Under the pieces are notes generated by a model. It was not told the DNA's origin. It ran no database searches and was given only the letters and a program-made list of their open reading frames with translations. The translations under genes were made by a program, and so were the position numbers. Source: CAWJAP01 sp963834365 (GTDB taxonomy: Bacteria; Acidobacteriota; Vicinamibacteria; Vicinamibacterales; Vicinamibacteraceae). From it: a stretch of 64,000 bases of DNA. Location of the stretch: contig CAWIBS010000007.1 in NCBI GenBank assembly GCA_963834365.1, forward strand, positions 62,001 to 126,000, read 5' to 3'. This document shows positions 58,755 through 64,000 of the stretch, piece after piece; within the stretch, counting starts at the first letter, position 1; the number at the start of each line of letters is the position of its first letter.

Positions 58755-59225
58755 CTACTGACTGACCGTCCCGTTCGGGGCAACTGTGAACGCAAAGCCG
58801 GGCTCGTCCCCATTGCCAGGAGTGGTCGCGTTCTGGATCAGCCTGATGTCGTTCACAAACACATTCCGGGTGACAGCGCCTGTCGGATTCTCGTCGCAGG
58901 CGTTCTGATCGTTCACGCGGAAAGACACACGGGTGTTGACGGGGACGTCGGTGAACGTGATTTCGTACCGGTTTGGCGGCACGGCCTGGAGAGGAATCCC
59001 GGCGAAGATGCGCCAGCTCGGATGCGTGTGAGTCGCGCCGACGCCGTTCACGCATGCTTGCGCTGAAGCGGGGAGATCGGTTCGTCGCGTCGTCGAGCCC
59101 ATGAACACGAGACGCACGGTTGCTGTCGTCGAACCCGTCGGACTGGTCGGAGGCGTGGGTCCGTCCGGGTCGCCACAACCTGGCATTGCGAGGCTCAGCA
59201 CGACAGCAAAGGCTCGCGCGAACAT
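58755..59225 (-). CDS. Small putative lipoprotein
   Basis: 156 residues. Signal peptide with a possible lipobox LAMPGC (Pro at -2 is unusual), a Pro/Thr/Ser linker (GPTPPTSPTGSTT) and one beta domain (ATVRLVFMGSTTRR ... ITFTDVPVNTRVSFRVNDQNACDENPTGAVTRNVFVNDI). It holds a pair of cysteines that may form a disulfide. No family recognised. Confidence 0.65.
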   Translation of the reverse strand: MFARAFAVVLSLAMPGCGDPDGPTPPTSPTGSTTATVRLVFMGSTTRRTDLPASAQACVNGVGATHTHPSWRIFAGIPLQAVPPNRYEITFTDVPVNTRVSFRVNDQNACDENPTGAVTRNVFVNDIRLIQNATTPGNGDEPGFAFTVAPNGTVSQ

Positions 59226-59356
59226 GCGCTCAGCATATCGAAATTAGAACCGATGCGCCGTCTCCTGCTCGATCGTGAACGTACCCGTCGCCGTCTGGCC
59301 CCGAGCGTCGGTTCCTCGGACCGTGAACGTGCTCGTCAGCGGATCGCGAGCCGTCG

Positions 59357-60079
59357 TTACTGACTACAGGCTCCGGACGGTTTCCAGCCAGAGGGTATGC
59401 CCCTCTCCTGAGCCGAATCATGGATGACCAGGGCGAACGCACGCCGGAGCGTCGTACCAGTGACGTTTAGTTCCATGGGAGTATTCGCTCGCACCGTCGA
59501 GGTTCCTCCGGCCCGAGCCCTGCTGGCGCCAGCCGGAGTCTCCAGACACTGCTCCCCCGCCAGCACGTACCAGCCTTCGGGGCCCGGGTGTGTATGCACC
59601 CTCGAATTGTCGCCGGGCCGCATGACAGCGTAGGAGAGCACTGCAGCGTAGCTCTTTGCTGCGGGAAGCTGCAGTGGCCCGACGATGGCGATAGCTTCAC
59701 CTCCCCGCGGGGCAGTGTTTCGGGGACCGAATTCGGAGAGCCACACGCGCCCCTCTTCCTCCACCACAATTCCGGTGGCGCTCCTGGCCGACTCCGCAGC
59801 CTTCCTGCTTGGAAACGCGCGCAAATGCCAGTAGACGGATGCCTGACTGAAATGAAGTCCGGTTACCGTGCCGATGTTGAAGCAGCCCAACTCCGGTCGC
59901 TTCTCGCCCGGAGGCACGTCCACACAGGCCACTTCCGTCAAGTGCTCGTGTCCGGCGGTGCCGGGCACCTGAGCCTGCAGGTGCCCGATTGGCGCGATTT
60001 GAAAGGCGACCAGGAACAGTACGAGGACCCCGATGAATCGAGTTCCGGCCAAGTCTGATCCTCCGAGAAAGGTGCTCAT
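59357..60079 (-). CDS. Exported cupin-domain protein
   Basis: 240 residues. Membrane/signal segment (FIGVLVLFLVAFQIAPIGHLQA), then a cupin-like C-terminal half: VMRPGDNSRVHTHPGPEGWYVLAGEQCLETPAG carries two metal-ligand histidines and the Glu of motif 1, but motif 2 is hard to see. ATG 60079 gives a proper signal peptide; the longer frame to 60259 lies in Arg-rich shadow. It is separated from the amidohydrolase by about 243 bases (60080-60322) in which I see nothing. Confidence 0.7.
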   Translation of the reverse strand: MSTFLGGSDLAGTRFIGVLVLFLVAFQIAPIGHLQAQVPGTAGHEHLTEVACVDVPPGEKRPELGCFNIGTVTGLHFSQASVYWHLRAFPSRKAAESARSATGIVVEEEGRVWLSEFGPRNTAPRGGEAIAIVGPLQLPAAKSYAAVLSYAVMRPGDNSRVHTHPGPEGWYVLAGEQCLETPAGASRARAGGTSTVRANTPMELNVTGTTLRRAFALVIHDSAQERGIPSGWKPSGACSQ

Positions 60080-60322
60080 TGGCGCCAGTTTGGGAGACAG
60101 TGGCCAGGACCCATTGGGCGATACGAGTGGCATGCCACAGGATAACTGCTGTCGCTGAACGGCACTGTTCCCGACTGCACACGTCGTCCGCGGCGATCCA
60201 TCGCCAGGCTCGAGTCCCTGGCCCCGCCGAACACGTGCACCGGGCCTGCGCGAGCGCACTCCGCGCTCTCCATCTCCTCGACGTACCGCGCCAACCGCCA
60301 GCCGGCGTGCTTCCTGGAGTGA

Positions 60323-61666
60323 TCAATGCACCTCCAGTCCCTGCTTGAACCGCAGCTTGATGCGCCGGACGCTGCGCCAGTCCTCCAGCGGATTCCCTTC
60401 GAGTGCGAGAAAGCTGGCTTCATAGCCGTCACGCAGGAACCCAATGCGCCGCTCCGGGAAGATCGCCCTGGGCGTGTCTTCGGTCCAGAGCTTGAGGAGC
60501 GCCAGCTGGTCGACCACGCCAAGCGAATGCAGGTGCTCGGCTTCGAGCACTGAGGAGTCGCGGACGTTGTCGCTGCCGATCGCAAGCGTCACCCCGCTCT
60601 CGGTCAGCGTGCGCAGGCTCGCGCTCTGCACGGCGCGGATGAGGGGCAGCAGTGATGCCGGTGCTCGCATGGAGATGCTCATTGTCGTGACGACGACGGT
60701 GCCTCGCTGCGCCGCCAGCCGTGCGTCTTCAGGGCGTAGCGGAAGCGTCGAGGGATCGCGCGGACTCAACCGGGCCAGGTCCGTCGCAATCTGCCGGATG
60801 GCTCCCTCGTCCAGCGCATTCGTGACGATCTGGGCCATGCGTTGTTCGACGGCAGGAAATGCCCCCACCGCCGGGACGTGCACGATTTCGTCGACGCCCG
60901 CGTTCACGGCGTTGCGGAAGTCCGCGCCGTTGACCGTGTGCGCCGACACGAGCAGGCCATTGGCGTGCGCGCGCTCCACGATCACGCGCAGTAGCCCGGG
61001 ATCGAGGGCCTTGCGTCCGGCGAACGCAGGATCATTCCGTCTCCGTTCGAATTCGTCCGAGTACCACAGGTTCGTCTTGATGAAGTCCGGACGGAGCGCA
61101 AGGATGCGGGGCCACTTGGCCTCGAGTTCAGGCTCGGTATCGATGGTGAAATAGACCTTGTCGCGGAGTTCTTCTTTCGTGATGCCCGGGTAATACCCCT
61201 GCGGCAGCAGGATCTCCTCGTGCAGGACGCTCGGATGCCCGCCCGTGGCCGTGATGAACGCCTGCGCGAAGGCGACGTCGGGAGCGCCCGGTCGGTTGAT
61301 TGGCAGCCGGCGCCGTTGCTCGTCGGTCAGCGGGTAGTTGCCCTGAATCTTGACGTAGAAGACGCCATCGGCGACGTACTTGCGGATGGCGGCAAGGCTT
61401 CGTTCCTCCACGGCGCCGTCGATGTTGTGGTTGTGGGCTTCGGCGAACGGCGGGACGATCCAGGCTCCGGCCAGGTCGAGGGTCCGGTCGACTCGCGCTG
61501 GTTTCTCGAAGCGGAACAGTCCACCTACGCTGTAGGCGGTCCGCGCCTGAAAGGTGTTCGCATCGAACCAGCGCCCGTTCGTCAGCGCGATGACGGGGTC
61601 GGTTTGCGAGAACAGCGGGAGCGAGATTGTGGCAGTCGCCAGCATGGCCATCAGGGATGCGCGCAC
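60323..61666 (-). CDS. Exported amidohydrolase
   Basis: 447 residues. Signal peptide (LMAMLATATISLPLFSQ), then the amidohydrolase barrel: PFAEAHNHNIDG (HxH), AHANGLLVSAHTVNGADF (His), GVTLAIGSDNVRDSSVLEAEHLHSLG (catalytic Asp), closing with NPLEDWRSVRRIKLRFKQGLEVH from the beta-sandwich. The usual carboxylated Lys may be the K in FIKTNLWYS. The promoter lies in the 115-base gap shared with the divergent regulator gene. Confidence 0.88.
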   Translation of the reverse strand: MRASLMAMLATATISLPLFSQTDPVIALTNGRWFDANTFQARTAYSVGGLFRFEKPARVDRTLDLAGAWIVPPFAEAHNHNIDGAVEERSLAAIRKYVADGVFYVKIQGNYPLTDEQRRRLPINRPGAPDVAFAQAFITATGGHPSVLHEEILLPQGYYPGITKEELRDKVYFTIDTEPELEAKWPRILALRPDFIKTNLWYSDEFERRRNDPAFAGRKALDPGLLRVIVERAHANGLLVSAHTVNGADFRNAVNAGVDEIVHVPAVGAFPAVEQRMAQIVTNALDEGAIRQIATDLARLSPRDPSTLPLRPEDARLAAQRGTVVVTTMSISMRAPASLLPLIRAVQSASLRTLTESGVTLAIGSDNVRDSSVLEAEHLHSLGVVDQLALLKLWTEDTPRAIFPERRIGFLRDGYEASFLALEGNPLEDWRSVRRIKLRFKQGLEVH

Positions 61667-61702
61667 GGGTGGAGCGTGCGCGCGTGAACGGGCCCTGCGC
61701 CA

Positions 61703-61732
61703 GTACGTAACGGCAAACAGGCCGTTACGTAC
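61703..61732. promoter_or_regulatory. Perfect 12-bp inverted repeat between divergent genes
   Basis: gtacgtaacggc at 61703-61714, 6-base gap aaacag, gccgttacgtac at 61721-61732. It is centred in the 115-base gap between the divergent amidohydrolase and WD40-like regulator starts, a natural place for a shared operator. A tacaat -10-like box at 61762-61767 lies next to the regulator. The dyad could also fold as a hairpin, but no U-tract follows on either strand. Confidence 0.55.
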
Positions 61733-61781
61733 GCTATGGATTCAATGACTTACGGGCCTTGTACAATGGGCCGCGATTCCC

Positions 61782-63951
61782 ATGTCCGACGCGCCGATCG
61801 CGGGTGATGAGGTGCTCCGGGAGCTGGAACGGATTCTCGCCAGCCGTGCATTCCAGGGAGCGGGACGGTCCGGCGCCATCCTGCGGTTCCTCGTGGAACG
61901 GACGCTCGCGGGTCAGGCCGACCAGCTCAAGGAATACACCGTTGGGGCCGAGGCGCTCGGGCGGGGCGAGTCGTTTGACCCGCGAACCGACGCGATCGTC
62001 CGCGTCGAAGTCTCGCGCCTGCGAGGCCGCCTGAGCCACTACTACGCCACCGAAGGGTCGGCGAATCCGGTTCGGATCGGGGTACCGAAGGGTTCCTACG
62101 CTCCCGTCTTCGGGAGCGCTCCCCGAAGCCCAGAGAGTCGGCTGGAGCTGAGGCACCGAGCCGCGCTCGCGGCAGCAGCCCTTGCGGTGGCCGCGGTCGC
62201 GGCTCTGGCGCTCTGGTCTCTTTGGCGTGAACAGGCGTCTCCGCCTGCCTCAGTGACCCGCCTCGAACTCGATCTGGGCGACAACGTGGTGATGCGCTCG
62301 ACGCACGTCGGGAGCTCGAGCGTCATCATCTCGCCCGACGGCCGCCGCCTCGTTTTCGTGTCGTTCCGCAACCAGGAGCCACGGCTCATGACGCGGGTCC
62401 TGGACCAGATCGGGGGCTCGGAATCGGTCGAACTTCCAGGGACGGCTGGCGTGCGCGGCCCGTTTTTCTCACCCGATGGACGTCATGTGGGATTCCTCGC
62501 CGGCAAGCGGCTATGGAAGACCCGTGTCGATGGCGGCGAGCCGACCGTCATCTGCGACGCCACGGAGCTCCTGGGCGCAAGCTGGGGCGATGACGGTTCG
62601 ATCATCGCGGCACTGACAGCCACCGGACTCGTGCGGGTCTCGAGCGATGGAGGAGTACCCGAACCGATCGCCGGAACTCCGGTCGGCGCACGCTGGCCGC
62701 AGGTGCTGCCCGGCGCGAAGGCGGTGCTCTTCACCGCGGGTCTCCCGGGACCGGGTCGATTGCGCATCGAAGTTCTTTCGCTTGGCGACGGCACGGTCAA
62801 GACGCTGATGGAAGGCGTCAGCCATGCGCGATACCTCGCGAGCGGGCACCTTGGGTGGATTGCCCGGCAGACACTGTTCGTCGCGCCTTTCGATCTCGAT
62901 CGCCTGGAACTGACCGGGCCCGCGGTCCCGGCCATCGAGGACATCGCTCCAAGCATGTACGGGGGCGCGGAGTTCGACATGTCGAACTCCGGCACGCTCG
63001 TCTTTCGCCGCCAGCCCGGTGGGCGTCTGTCGACGGTCCACTGGCTCGATCAATCTGGACAGACCACGCCGTTGCTCACGGCGCCGGCGGAGTACTTCCT
63101 GCCGAGCATCTCACCGGACGGGTCGCGGATGGCGTTCTCGCTGGGCGAGACGCCGCGCGTCGAGGATTTTCACGTTCTCGATCTGCGATCGGGCGCGATT
63201 GTGAAGCCGGTGACGGCAGGCATTCGCGCCTATGCGACGTGGCTTCCGCCCGATGGCAGGTTCTTGGTCGGCAACGGTTCATCGGGTGAGATCCGCTGGA
63301 TGCGGACTGATGGTTCCGAAGCGGCCGGCACTCTGCTCGCCATCCCGGACGCGGTGCTGCTGCCGTGGTCCTTCGATGGCAGCGGCCGTCGTCTCACGTT
63401 TTATCAACGCGGCACGGCAGGCAGAGGTGCGGTGACGTTCGACCTCTGGACCGTGCCGGTCACCGTCGATGGCGATGAACTCAAAGCCGGCAAGCCCGAG
63501 CCGTTCGTCGTGTCCGACGCCTTCGAGTTCTTCCCGGTGTTCTCTCCTGACGGTCGGTGGGTTGCGCACGTTTCCCTGGAGGAAGACACGTACGAAATCT
63601 ACGTGCGGCAGTACCCGGACGGCAGCCGCAAGTGGCGCGTGTCCGACCAGGGTGGAACGGTGGCCGCGTGGTCGCCGGACGGCCGTCGCCTCTTCTACGA
63701 GACGCTCGACCACCGCGTGATGGCCGTCGACTTCCGAGTCGTCGACGGCGCCTTTCGGCCTGAGCCGCCAAAGCTCTGGGCCGACGCGCAACTCGCCGAT
63801 ACCGGCATGGGCCCCGGGTTCGAGGTAGCGCCAGACGGCCGCCTCCTTGCGCTCATGGGCCCGTCTGGATCGGCGCCCGCCGCAGAGCGCGAGCAACGTC
63901 ACGCTCGTGCTGAACTTCTTTTCTGAGGTGAAGCGACGGACGTCGCAATAG
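61782..63951 (+). CDS. Membrane-anchored WD40/TolB-like propeller regulator (one frameshift)
   Basis: About 722 residues. N-terminal domain (residues 8-105) with ILRFLVERTLAGQADQLKEYTVGAEALGRGESFDPRTDAIVRVEVSRLRGRLSHYY and GVPKGSYAPVF, a helical domain common in Acidobacteriota sensor-like proteins. One membrane helix (ALAAAALAVAAVAALALWSLW) and a long TolB/DPP-IV-type propeller follow (SPDGRRLVFVS, FSPDGRHVGFLA, ISPDGSRMAFSL, FSPDGRWVAHVS). As read it stops at 63926; one extra base near 63884 restores VTLVLNFFSEVKRRTSQ and a stop at 63949-63951. The N-terminal domain is cytoplasmic, the propeller periplasmic. Confidence 0.8.
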
Positions 63952-64000
63952 GCCAGTTCGTCGCAATTCGCACGAAAGATCGAGCGCAAGTGGTGCGGCA

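Overview
The window is one continuous stretch of very GC-rich, densely coded bacterial DNA. Two orphan MacB/FtsX-type permeases of the 'acidobacterial duplicated orphan permease' kind point to the phylum Acidobacteriota, most likely a Vicinamibacteria-like soil or sediment organism. Supporting signs are the PVC-type heme/HEAT protein, the PadR-HAAS pair, the WD40-like regulator with an LKEYT-type N-terminus, and the heptameric intergenic arrays (cccgtag, gaccaaa). This assignment is inference; there is no rRNA or marker gene here. No tRNA, rRNA, CRISPR array, complete insertion sequence or prophage was seen.

Layout. 1-7 kb: end of a leucine-rich-repeat protein, a multicopper oxidase with rearranged motif order (minus), a YCII protein and an orphan permease. 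7-17 kb: TonB receptor, PVC-type heme/HEAT protein, c-type cytochrome, then a CopA-CopB copper-resistance pair with a small histidine-rich periplasmic protein. 17-23 kb: AAC(3)-like acetyltransferase, an unknown 604-residue exported protein, a split NHEJ module (separate ATP-dependent ligase and LigD-type polymerase), a SugE/Gdx exporter, a lone receiver protein and a DUF6496 basic protein. 23-28 kb: K+ channel with TrkA domains, methyltransferase, PadR-HAAS pair and DinB protein. 28-37 kb: glutaredoxin-DUF2892 protein coupled to glgB, a piuA/piuC-like iron-uptake operon behind a promoter whose spacer is a perfect palindrome, an EVE protein and an M1 peptidase. 37-46 kb: membrane protein, choline-transporter-like symporter, winged-helix membrane regulator, flavin monooxygenase plus small protein plus LuxR regulator, and an FAD oxidoreductase. 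46-54 kb: sensor kinase with receiver, sulfatase, methyltransferases, and remnants of a LuxR and an ABC ATPase gene. 54-64 kb: membrane protein, second orphan permease, lipoprotein, cupin and amidohydrolase, divergent from a WD40-like regulator across a perfect 12-bp inverted repeat.

Caution on reading frames. Many clearly conserved genes are broken by single-base shifts, and almost all that I could place are one extra base. They are heavily concentrated at 28.4-36.3 kb (glutaredoxin, glgB, piuC, TonB receptor, M1 peptidase), with scattered cases elsewhere. Protein similarity resumes immediately after each shift, so I read this as long-read consensus error rather than gene decay. Such genes are listed as whole spans with approximate shift positions.

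Three themes stand out: copper and iron handling at the envelope (two multicopper oxidases, CopB, cytochrome, two TonB receptors, PiuC); DNA-end joining without the nuclease domain or Ku in view; and several compact regulator-target units (PadR-HAAS, kinase-receiver, LuxR-flavoenzyme, divergent regulator-amidohydrolase).
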